Shown here: in pieces, positions 1 to 7,197 of the stretch
How positions within the stretch are numbered: the stretch's first letter is position 1
How the letters are laid out: the number at the start of each line of letters is the position of its first letter
NCBI GenBank assembly: GCA_964464755.1
Contig: CAYXGZ010000019.1
Coordinates: 1-64,000, forward strand
Length of the DNA: 64,000 nucleotides
DNA from: CAYXGZ01 sp964464755
GTDB taxonomy: Bacteria; Planctomycetota; MHYJ01; JACPRB01
Direction of reading: 5' to 3'
The notes under the pieces: generated by a model
The model's database searches: none
What the model was told of the DNA's origin: nothing
The model's input: only the letters and a program-made list of their open reading frames with translations
Position numbers and translations under genes: made by a program

Positions 1-397
1 CCACCTGACGTTCGCCACGCTGCACACGTCGGACGCGGTGCAGACGATCAACCGCATCGTGGACGTCTTCCCGGCCTACCAGCAGCAGCAGGTGCGGACG
101 CAGCTGTCGTTCACCCTGTCGGCGATCTTCTGCCAGCAGCTGATCCCGAAGTCGCAGGGCAAGGGCCGCGTGCTCTGCTCGGAGATCCTGACGATGACGC
201 CGGCCTCGCGCTCGCTGATCCGCGAGAGCAAGGTGCACCAGATCTACTCGGTGATCCAGACCTCGGGCCGGCTGGGCATGAAGACGATGAACCAGTCGCT
301 CTACGAGCTGTACAAGGCGGGGCACATCACCTTCGAGATGGCCCTGTCGTACAGCGGCGATCCGGAGGACCTGAAGAAGACGTTCCAGAGGGGTTGA
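1..397 (+). CDS. pilT: Type IV pilus retraction ATPase PilT, C-terminal part (5' truncated by window)
   Basis: This is the C-terminal 131 residues of the cytoplasmic ATPase that powers pilus retraction; the reading frame opens at base 2 and the start lies before the window. The His box (HLTFATLHTSD) opens the fragment, followed by INRIVDVFP. The PilT-type tail is present (TPASRSLIRESKVHQIYS and GMKTMNQSLYELY). It lacks the four-cysteine zinc region seen in the PilB homologue downstream, which supports PilT over PilB. Its TGA stop (395-397) overlaps the next ATG by one base, so the two genes are translationally coupled in a pilus-motor operon. Confidence 0.9.
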   Translation, partial: HLTFATLHTSDAVQTINRIVDVFPAYQQQQVRTQLSFTLSAIFCQQLIPKSQGKGRVLCSEILTMTPASRSLIRESKVHQIYSVIQTSGRLGMKTMNQSLYELYKAGHITFEMALSYSGDPEDLKKTFQRG

Positions 398-912
398 TGG
401 CGAATCTTCCGCGCATCGTCAAGAAGACCCTGCCCGACCTCCTCAAGGAGGAGGGGCTGGTCAAGGACGACGTGCTCCTGCAGGCCTCGGCCCAGCAGAA
501 GCAGTCGGGGATGCCCTACCACCGGATCTTCCACCGGATGGGCATCCTCTCGGAGACGGAGCTCGCCCGCTGCGTGAGCAAGCAGATGGGGCTGCCGCTC
601 CTCGACGCGTCGTCCTACAAGGTGAACGCGGAGGTCGTGGTCCCGCTCTTCGACTACAAGCTCCTCGAGCAGCACCTCATGGTGCCGCTGGACCGGATCG
701 GGAAGGTGCTGCTCCTGGCGATCGCGGGGCCGCCGCCGCAGGACGTGATCGACGCGGTGGAGAAGACGGCGGGCTGCCCGGCGTTCCTGGTCATCTCGGC
801 CGTGGCGCAGATCGAGGCGACGATCACGAAGTACTACAAGCAGGGCTCGGGCCCGCTCCCCTCGGCGCCGGCCGCGGCGGGCGCGGGGGCCCCGGCGGGG
901 GCGGCGAAGTAG
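397..912 (+). CDS. Stand-alone GspE/PilB N-terminal (MshEN-type) domain protein
   Basis: A 171-residue protein equivalent to only the N-terminal domain of PilB/GspE ATPases, without any ATPase domain. Residues about 45-150 carry the MshEN-like pattern: ILSETELARCVSKQMGLPLLD, then VVVPLFDYKLLEQHLMVPL and LLLAIAGPPPQDVIDAVE. The last 20 residues are a low-complexity Ala/Gly/Pro tail. MshEN domains in pilus ATPases can bind cyclic di-GMP; binding here is an inference. It sits between pilT and pilB with a one-base overlap upstream and a one-base gap downstream, so it probably modulates one of these motors. ATG 397 is preferred over the in-frame TTG at 394 because of the coupling overlap. Confidence 0.75.
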   Translation: MANLPRIVKKTLPDLLKEEGLVKDDVLLQASAQQKQSGMPYHRIFHRMGILSETELARCVSKQMGLPLLDASSYKVNAEVVVPLFDYKLLEQHLMVPLDRIGKVLLLAIAGPPPQDVIDAVEKTAGCPAFLVISAVAQIEATITKYYKQGSGPLPSAPAAAGAGAPAGAAK

Positions 913-913
913 C

Positions 914-2695
914 ATGCCGATCAAGGACAAGTTCGCCCAGCGCGTGAAGAAGGTCCTCGTCAAGCACGGGGCCATGGACGCGGCCAAGGCGGACGAGGCC
1001 TTCGCGGCCGCCGAGAAGGAGGACGTGGCGAGCTTCCCCGAGTGGCTCGTCGACCGGGCCTACCTCGACGAGCCGACCTACCTCGGCGCGATCGCGCTGG
1101 AGACGAACTTCACGCCGGTGGACCTGGACCGGGTCGGGCCCGACAAGGAGGCCCTGAAGATCCTCAACCAGGAGCTGGCGACGTACTACCTGGTGCTTCC
1201 GCTCGCGAAGGCGGGCAACGTGCTGACGCTGGCCGTCGGCAACCCCTTCGACATCCTCAAGCTCGACGACGTGCGCACGCTCACGAACTGCGAGCTCCGC
1301 ACCGTCGTCTGCACCGAGAAGGCGATCAAGCGCAACCTGGCCCGGCTCTTCGGGGGCGAGGACGGCGCCGCGGAGGGGGCGGACGGGAAGCTCGAGGAGC
1401 CCGGCGAGGAGAAGCTGGACGAGGCGCAGATCGTCCCCGAGGAGGTCCTCGACGCGGACCTCGACATCGCGGAGGCCAAGGTCGACGACGTGGTCGACCT
1501 CTCGAAGGAGCAGGCGGAGGCGCGCGGCTCCCCGGTCATCAAGACCGTCAACAACATGATCATCAAGGGCCTGGCGCTCAAATCGAGCGACATCCACATC
1601 GAGCCCTTCGAGAAGTCGATCCGGGTCCGGCTGCGCCAGGACGGCGTGCTGAAGGAGATCACCTCGCCGCCCCGGTCGATGCTGAACTCGATCATCAGCC
1701 GCATCAAGATCATGTCGAGCCTGGACATCGCGGAGCGCCGCGTGCCCCAGGACGGCAAGTTCCAGGTGAAGTTCGAGGGCCGCCAGGTCGACTTCCGCGT
1801 GTCGATCCTGCCGACGATCCACGGCGAGAAGGCCGTGCTCCGCATCCTGGACTCCTCGAGCCTGAACCTCGGCATCAACCAGCTCGGCTTCGAGAAGGAG
1901 GCCGAGGCGGCGTTCCGGCGCGCGCTCTCCGCGTCGTACGGGATGCTGCTCGTGACGGGGCCCACGGGCTCCGGCAAGTCGACGACGCTCTACGCGTCGC
2001 TGCGCGAGGTGCTGGACCCGGAGGAGAACGTCTGCACGGTCGAGGACCCGGTCGAGTACCAGCTCGAGGGCGTGATCCAGGTCCCGGTGAACGTGAAGCG
2101 CGGCCTGACGTTCGCGGCGGCGCTGCGCAGCCTGCTGCGCCAGGACCCGGACACCGTCATGATCGGCGAGATCCGCGACTTCGAGACGGCGGACATCGCG
2201 GTCAAGGCGGCCATCACGGGCCACCTCGTGTTCTCGACGCTGCACACGAACGACGCGCCCAGCTCGATCACCCGCCTCGTGGACATGGGCATCGACTCCT
2301 TCATGGTGTCGAGCTCGGTGATCATGATCGCCGCCCAGCGCCTCATGCGGAAGCTCTGCGACAAGTGCAAGGCGCCCCTCGACCCGATGCCCGAGAAGGA
2401 GTGGGCGCTCAAGCAGGGGTTCCGCGAGGAGGACTTCGCGTCCTGGCAGCTCTGGAAGAAGGTGGGCTGCCCGGCCTGCAACAACAACGGGTACAAGGGC
2501 CGCTTCGCGGTGCTCGAGGCCTTCGAGATCAACGACGAGATCAAGCGGCTCGTCATCGAGGGCAAGGCGGCCAGCGACCTGAAGACGTCGGCCGTGAAGT
2601 CCGGCATGCTCACGCTGCGCCGGACGGCCCTGCTCAACGCCATGCGCGGGAGGACCACCGTCGAGGAGGTCATGCGCATGACGATGCCGGATTAG
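914..2695 (+). CDS. pilB: Type IV pilus assembly ATPase PilB (GspE family)
   Basis: This 593-residue cytoplasmic ATPase drives pilus extension. An N-terminal MshEN/GspE-N region occupies about residues 1-145. It is followed by an acidic linker and the catalytic core: Walker A GPTGSGKS near residue 350, the Asp box EDPVEYQLEG, Walker B region DPDTVMIGEIRD and the His box TGHLVFSTLHTND. A four-cysteine zinc site (CDKC near 482 and CPAC near 519) is typical of PilB/GspE. Length and motif order are normal. It follows the stand-alone MshEN gene by one base. An ATPase for type II secretion is the alternative, but pilT next door favours the pilus. Confidence 0.92.
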   Translation: MPIKDKFAQRVKKVLVKHGAMDAAKADEAFAAAEKEDVASFPEWLVDRAYLDEPTYLGAIALETNFTPVDLDRVGPDKEALKILNQELATYYLVLPLAKAGNVLTLAVGNPFDILKLDDVRTLTNCELRTVVCTEKAIKRNLARLFGGEDGAAEGADGKLEEPGEEKLDEAQIVPEEVLDADLDIAEAKVDDVVDLSKEQAEARGSPVIKTVNNMIIKGLALKSSDIHIEPFEKSIRVRLRQDGVLKEITSPPRSMLNSIISRIKIMSSLDIAERRVPQDGKFQVKFEGRQVDFRVSILPTIHGEKAVLRILDSSSLNLGINQLGFEKEAEAAFRRALSASYGMLLVTGPTGSGKSTTLYASLREVLDPEENVCTVEDPVEYQLEGVIQVPVNVKRGLTFAAALRSLLRQDPDTVMIGEIRDFETADIAVKAAITGHLVFSTLHTNDAPSSITRLVDMGIDSFMVSSSVIMIAAQRLMRKLCDKCKAPLDPMPEKEWALKQGFREEDFASWQLWKKVGCPACNNNGYKGRFAVLEAFEINDEIKRLVIEGKAASDLKTSAVKSGMLTLRRTALLNAMRGRTTVEEVMRMTMPD

Positions 2696-2720
2696 GCTCC
2701 CCGCCGGGGCGATCCCCGGC

Positions 2721-2726
2721 TATGAT
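2721..2726 (+). promoter_or_regulatory. Candidate -10 element (TATGAT) upstream of pilC
   Basis: TATGAT lies 45 nt before the pilC ATG, between pilB and pilC. No convincing -35 is seen. It may give pilC and pilS an independent start within the pilus operon. Confidence 0.35.
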
Positions 2727-2739
2727 CCTCTTCGTCCGG

Positions 2740-2756
2740 GGCCGGGGGCCCCGGCC
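2740..2756 (+). promoter_or_regulatory. GC-only inverted repeat in the pilC leader
   Basis: GGCCGGGG and CCCCGGCC form a perfect inverted repeat around a single G, just before the GGAGG ribosome-binding site (2763-2767). There is no T run, so it is not a classical terminator. It could form a stable RNA hairpin in the pilC leader. Regulatory function is an inference. Confidence 0.3.
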
Positions 2757-2771
2757 AATTCCGGAGGCTCC

Positions 2772-3998
2772 ATGGCGTCCTTCACGTACGAGGCGAGGTC
2801 GTCGGACGGCAAGCGGGTGGACGGCTCGCTCAAGGCGAGCGACCGCAACGACGCGATCGAGCAGCTGAAGAAGAAGAACCTCACCGTCGTCGACGTCAAG
2901 GAGGACAAGGAGAACGCGCCGAAGAAGCTCTCCGGCAAGGCGCCGCGCGCCCGGGTCAAGACGAAGGACATCTGCATCCTGACCCGCCAGCTCGCGACGA
3001 TGATCTCCGCCGGCATCCCGCTGCTGGAGTCCCTCGAGATCCTCTGCGAGCAGACCCGCGACCCCGGCTTCCGCCGCGTCATGGACCGCATCATCGAGCG
3101 CGTCCGCTCCGGCACCGACTTCTCGACGGCCCTCGCGGAGCACCCGCGCATCTTCACGGACATCTTCGTCAACATGATCAAGGCCGGCGAGGCGTCCGGC
3201 AACCTCGACACGATCCTGAACCGCCTGGCCGACTTCCTCGAGTCGACCGAGGAGATCAAGCGCGAGGTCAAGGCCGCGATGGTCTACCCGTGCGTGTCGC
3301 TGTCCCTGATCCTGGCCATCACGATCGGCCTGATCGTCGGCATCGTGCCGAAGTTCCAGGCGATCTTCGAGCAGCTCGGCATGGCCAACGACCTGCCGAC
3401 CCCGACCCGGATCCTGATGATGGTCTCGAACTTCATGACGAACCAGTTCTTCCTGATGGTCGGGATCATCGTCGCCCTGGTCGTGGCCTTCATCTACGGC
3501 AAGCGCACGAAGATCGGCGAGCAGATCTGGCACCGCTTCACGCTGCGCGTGCCCGTCTTCGGCCAGCTCGTGGAGAAGATCGTCATCTCGCGCTTCGCGC
3601 GCACGTTCTCGACGCTCATCCAGTCCGGCGTGCCGATGCTCGGCGCGCTCGAGATCGTCGCGGGCACGGCCGGCAACGTGATCGTCGCCGCCGCCGTCCT
3701 CAAGGCGAAGGACGCCGTGAGCCGCGGCGAGACGCTGGGCGACCCGCTGGCCGCGACCCGCGTGTTCCCGCCGATGGTGACGCGCATGATCGCGATCGGC
3801 GAGAAGACCGGCGCGCTCGAGAAGCTGCTGAGCAAGATCGCGGACTTCTACGACTCCGAGGTGAAGGCCGGCGTCAAGTCGCTGACCTCGCTGATCGAGC
3901 CGATCATGATCGGGACGATGGGCATCCTCGTCGGCAGCATCGTGCTGGCGATCTTCATGCCCATCATCAAGATCCAGCAGCGCCTCGGCGGCGGCTAA
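2772..3998 (+). CDS. pilC: Type IV pilus inner-membrane platform protein PilC (GspF family)
   Basis: A 408-residue polytopic inner-membrane protein on which the pilus ATPases act. The N-terminus has the PilC-specific form MASFTYEARSSDGKRVDGSL. Two GspF domains follow, with three hydrophobic segments: around residues 170-195 (VYPCVSLSLILAITIGLIVG), about 220-240, and near the C-terminus (IMIGTMGILVGSIVLAIFMP). Length matches the family. GGAGG at 2763-2767 sets the ATG at 2772. The next gene starts 3 nt after the stop. The order pilT, MshEN protein, pilB, pilC, pilS is a classical pilus core cluster. Confidence 0.93.
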   Translation: MASFTYEARSSDGKRVDGSLKASDRNDAIEQLKKKNLTVVDVKEDKENAPKKLSGKAPRARVKTKDICILTRQLATMISAGIPLLESLEILCEQTRDPGFRRVMDRIIERVRSGTDFSTALAEHPRIFTDIFVNMIKAGEASGNLDTILNRLADFLESTEEIKREVKAAMVYPCVSLSLILAITIGLIVGIVPKFQAIFEQLGMANDLPTPTRILMMVSNFMTNQFFLMVGIIVALVVAFIYGKRTKIGEQIWHRFTLRVPVFGQLVEKIVISRFARTFSTLIQSGVPMLGALEIVAGTAGNVIVAAAVLKAKDAVSRGETLGDPLAATRVFPPMVTRMIAIGEKTGALEKLLSKIADFYDSEVKAGVKSLTSLIEPIMIGTMGILVGSIVLAIFMPIIKIQQRLGGG

Positions 3999-4001
3999 CC
4001 G

Positions 4002-5639
4002 ATGGTGGGGGGCACGGGCTCCCGCGCCGTCCGGAGGCCGCTCCCCGAGGGGCGGGTCCGGGGGCTGGCGGTGTTCCGCGTCTTCGCGGCCGCCGCGTCG
4101 CTGGCGGCCTACTACCTCCTCGAGGTCGGCTTCATCCGGCCCCCCGAGGCGGTCGAGCGGCCCGCCCTCGTCCTCCACGCGGGCTACTTCCTCTACGCCC
4201 TCCTCGCGTGGCTCCTGCTCCCGTCGGGCGCGGACCGGCGGCGCCTCGCCCTGGCCCAGCTCGCCATCGACGTCATCGTCATCACGGCCCTCGCGTACGT
4301 GACCGGCCCCCTCAAGGTCCACGCCTACGTCTACTTCCTCCCCGTGCTCGCGGGCGGCCTCGTGCTCGGCCTGCGCGCCGGCGTCGGCCTCGCCGCCTTC
4401 TCGTCCTGCCTCCTCGGCCTCGTCGTCGGGCTGTACTACGCCGCGATCGCCCTCCACCTGCTGGACCTGCAGGTCCCGGCGGCCGCCCGGGTCTCCTTCG
4501 ACCCCCGGCCGGAGTTCCTCGTCCCGTTCCTGTTCTTCTTCTTCCTGTCGCTCCACGTCGTCGCCTGGCTCTCCGGCCGCCTCGGCGAGGAGCTGAGCCG
4601 CGTCCGCATCCTCAACGAGGAGATCCTCCACAACATGTCCGGCGGCGTCGTCGCCGTGGACCGCTTCGGCGCCATCGCCTTCGCCAACGCCCAGGGCTCC
4701 GCCCTCCTCGGCCTGAAGGACCCGCCCGCCCGGCTCCAGGGCCGCGACTACGCCCGCACGCTGCCCGCCGACGTCGCGCTCCTCTTCCGCCAGGTCCTCT
4801 CCGGCGGCGACCCCCTCGAGAAGGAGATCCGCCTCGGCGAGACGCCCGTCGAGGTCGCCATCGCCCCGCTCGGCGACGGGCGCGTCGAGGGCCTCCGCGG
4901 CGCCGTCGCGATCTTCAACGACCTGACGCTCCGCTCCCAGGTCGAGCAGATGGAGCAGCGCGCCGAGCGCTTCCAGGCCCTGCTCGAGATGAGCGCCGGC
5001 ATCGCCCACGAGATCCGCAACCCGCTCGCCTCGATCCGCGGCGCCGTCCAGGAGCTCGACTCCTCCTCGTTCGCCGGGGAGGACGACCGCAAGCTCCTCC
5101 AGATCGTCCTGCGCGAGTCCGACCGGCTCAACCGCATCGTCAGCGACTTCCTCGAGTACGCGACCGAGCGGCCCGTCGAGCTGGCGCTCGTCAACGTGGC
5201 CGACGTGCTCCGCGAGGCCGCCGACACGCTCGGGGCCCGCACGCCGCCGACGCGCACGAAGATCCGGCTCGAGGTCCCGCGGCAGATCATCGGCCGCGGC
5301 GCCGGCGACAAGCTCCAGCAGGTCTTCCTCAACCTGGGCCTCAACGCCCTCGAGGCCTGCGGCGACGGCGGCCACCTCGTCATCCGCTGCCTCTCCGCCT
5401 CCGAGCCCGGGGGCGGGCTGCGCGACGGCGTCCTCGTCGAGTTCGAGGACGACGGGCCGGGCATCGCGAAGGAGGACCTGCCCAAGCTCTTCACGCCGTT
5501 CTTCACGACGAAGCCGCGCGGGACGGGCATGGGCCTGGCGATCGCCCGCAAGATCGTCCAGGCGCACAAGGGGACGATCTCGATCGACAGCACGCCGGGG
5601 AAGGGGACCGTGGCGCGGGTCTGGATCCCCGCCTCGTGA
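4002..5639 (+). CDS. pilS: PilS-like membrane sensor histidine kinase
   Basis: A 545-residue two-component kinase. The N-terminal 190 residues carry about six hydrophobic segments, ending with a Phe-rich one (FLVPFLFFFFLSLHVVAWL). A PAS-like domain follows (about 205-315, NMSGGVVAVDRFGAIAFANA). The phosphoacceptor motif is AGIAHEIRNPLASIRGA. The ATP-binding domain has N box NLGLNALEA, G box DDGPGIAKEDLPKLFTPFF and GTGMGLAIARKIV. Position after pilC and the six-helix architecture match PilS, which controls pilin transcription with PilR. No pilR is visible in this window, which is unusual for a PilS-like gene. Confidence 0.8.
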   Translation: MVGGTGSRAVRRPLPEGRVRGLAVFRVFAAAASLAAYYLLEVGFIRPPEAVERPALVLHAGYFLYALLAWLLLPSGADRRRLALAQLAIDVIVITALAYVTGPLKVHAYVYFLPVLAGGLVLGLRAGVGLAAFSSCLLGLVVGLYYAAIALHLLDLQVPAAARVSFDPRPEFLVPFLFFFFLSLHVVAWLSGRLGEELSRVRILNEEILHNMSGGVVAVDRFGAIAFANAQGSALLGLKDPPARLQGRDYARTLPADVALLFRQVLSGGDPLEKEIRLGETPVEVAIAPLGDGRVEGLRGAVAIFNDLTLRSQVEQMEQRAERFQALLEMSAGIAHEIRNPLASIRGAVQELDSSSFAGEDDRKLLQIVLRESDRLNRIVSDFLEYATERPVELALVNVADVLREAADTLGARTPPTRTKIRLEVPRQIIGRGAGDKLQQVFLNLGLNALEACGDGGHLVIRCLSASEPGGGLRDGVLVEFEDDGPGIAKEDLPKLFTPFFTTKPRGTGMGLAIARKIVQAHKGTISIDSTPGKGTVARVWIPAS

Positions 5640-7165
5640 ACACCGCCGCCGCGGGCCTGGCGCTGCTCCTCCTCTCGCCGCTGGCGGCCTGGCCGGGCCT
5701 CGGCTACGACGAGGCCTCGCGGCCGGTCGCGCTCGCGGGGGCGACGCTCTGGATGCTCGGGGGCATGCTCCGCTCCCGGCGCGGCGAGCCCCGGCTCCGC
5801 GTCCCGCGGGCGGCCTCGATCGCCTCGACGGCGGCCGTGCTCCTGCTCGCGGCGAGCGCGGTCGTCGCGACGGACCGCTACGACGCGGCGCTCGGACTGG
5901 CGACCCCGCTCGTCGCGCTGATCCTGTTCCGGGGCGTGGGGGAGGGCTGGCTGCCCCGCGAGGTCCTGCTGTCGCGCGGGCTCGCGGCGCTCGGAGTCGT
6001 CGCGGTCCTCTTCTCGGGCTTCGGGCTCTACCAGTCCTGGTTCGGCGACGCGACGGGCCTCGGCCACGAGCGCCTCGCGGTCTCGACGCTCGGCAACACG
6101 AACTACTCGGGGATCTTCGCGGCCGTGCTGGCGGTGACCTGCGCCGGGGCCGCCCTGCGGCCGGGGCCGAAGGGAGTGCGGATCCTCTGCGCGCTGGCCG
6201 CGGTTCTATCCGGAGTGCTGGTGGGGGCGAGCCAGTCCCGGGCGGGCTACCTGGGCCTCGCGGCCGGGGCGGTGGTGCTGGCCGTGGCCGAGGGCCGCGA
6301 GCGGCGCTGGGTCGTCGCGGCGATCGCCCTGGTCCTCGCGGGGCTCCCGTTCGCGGGCGGGGCCGGCGTCGCGGCCCGCGTGGCGTCGATCGGCGGCGAG
6401 CGGGACCGCAGCGAGTCGGTCCGGCTGGCGCTCTGGCGGGATTCCGTCCCCCTGATCCGGGACCACGCCCTCCTCGGCGTGGGGGTGGGGAACTTCCGGG
6501 CCGCGTTCCCTCCGTACCGGGCGCCGGCCACCCGGGACGGCACCGAGGCCGAGGATCCGCACAGCACGCCGCTGCTGCTCGCGGCCGAGGGCGGCCCGGC
6601 GCTCGCCCTGCTCGTGGCCGCGCTGCTGGTGGGTCTCCTCGTCTCGGCCTGGAAGTCGCGCGCCATGGTCCCCGCCGCGGCGCTCGTCGCGATGGCCGTC
6701 TCGGGCTGCTTCAACTCGCTGTCGAACCACCTCCCGTTCGGCGTGCTCGCGGGCTTCCTCGGCGGCCTCTGCCTGGAGCCGCGGGAGGAGACCGACCCGG
6801 CGCGGCCGGCCTGGGCGGGCTGGGTCGCCGTGCTGGCGCTCGCGGCCTGGACGTCGTGGTCCGTGCGCGTGCTCGGCGCGGACCTCGACTTCGCGGCGGG
6901 GATGTCGACCTCGAAGCCCGTGCTCCGGGAGCGCTCGATGTCGCTGGCCGTCGAGGCGGTGCCGGAGCACTGGCGGGCGCGGCTCGAGCTGGCGAACGCG
7001 CTGCGGGCCCGGGGGCACGGCCTGACGGCCGCCCACCACGCGCGAGTCGTCCTGGAGTCGAGGCCGCACCACGCGGGGGCCTGGGCGGTGCTGGCCGAGA
7101 CCACCCCGGACGCGACGGAGGCCGCGCTGGCGGCCCGCCGGGTTCGGGAACTGACCGCGCCCTGA
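5636..7165 (+). CDS. O-antigen ligase/polymerase-like (Wzy_C family) membrane protein
   Basis: A 509-residue polytopic membrane protein with about ten hydrophobic segments. It shows the Wzy_C/WaaL hallmarks: TLGNTNYSGIFAAVLAV, the SQSRAGYLGLAAG loop, and LLGVGVGNFRAAFPPYRA followed by EDPHSTPLLLAAEGG. The last 90 residues (from about VPEHWRARLELANALRARG) resemble tetratricopeptide repeats. The start is GTG 5636, overlapping the PilS stop by 4 bases (GTGA). Such proteins ligate or polymerise surface glycans; pilin O-oligosaccharyltransferases belong to the same fold. Given the pilus context, pilin glycosylation is a possible role, but this is inference. Confidence 0.78.
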   Translation: MNTAAAGLALLLLSPLAAWPGLGYDEASRPVALAGATLWMLGGMLRSRRGEPRLRVPRAASIASTAAVLLLAASAVVATDRYDAALGLATPLVALILFRGVGEGWLPREVLLSRGLAALGVVAVLFSGFGLYQSWFGDATGLGHERLAVSTLGNTNYSGIFAAVLAVTCAGAALRPGPKGVRILCALAAVLSGVLVGASQSRAGYLGLAAGAVVLAVAEGRERRWVVAAIALVLAGLPFAGGAGVAARVASIGGERDRSESVRLALWRDSVPLIRDHALLGVGVGNFRAAFPPYRAPATRDGTEAEDPHSTPLLLAAEGGPALALLVAALLVGLLVSAWKSRAMVPAAALVAMAVSGCFNSLSNHLPFGVLAGFLGGLCLEPREETDPARPAWAGWVAVLALAAWTSWSVRVLGADLDFAAGMSTSKPVLRERSMSLAVEAVPEHWRARLELANALRARGHGLTAAHHARVVLESRPHHAGAWAVLAETTPDATEAALAARRVRELTAP

Positions 7166-7170
7166 AGTCG

Positions 7171-7176
7171 TACAAT
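7171..7176 (+). promoter_or_regulatory. Candidate -10 element (TACAAT)
   Basis: TACAAT lies 21 nt before the ATG at 7198, in the short gap after the O-antigen ligase-like gene. GGAGG (7189-7193) follows as ribosome-binding site. No clear -35. Confidence 0.35.
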
Positions 7177-7197
7177 CAGCGGGCAACCGGAGGTCCC

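Noticed and set aside
824..2245. Long open frame on the minus strand opposite pilB
   Set aside because: A shadow of GC-rich coding: Arg/Leu/Val/Asp-rich, no domain, fully overlapped by the well-supported pilB. The same applies to other long minus-strand frames, for example 14611-17492 and 20675-21799.
2740..2756. GC palindrome before pilC as an intrinsic terminator
   Set aside because: No T run follows and it sits directly before a ribosome-binding site; kept only as a possible leader hairpin.
3290..5635. Apparent N-terminal extension of the O-antigen ligase-like protein through pilC and pilS
   Set aside because: This stretch is low-complexity Arg/Pro/Asp sequence in the wrong frame of two clear genes; the real protein begins at GTG 5636.
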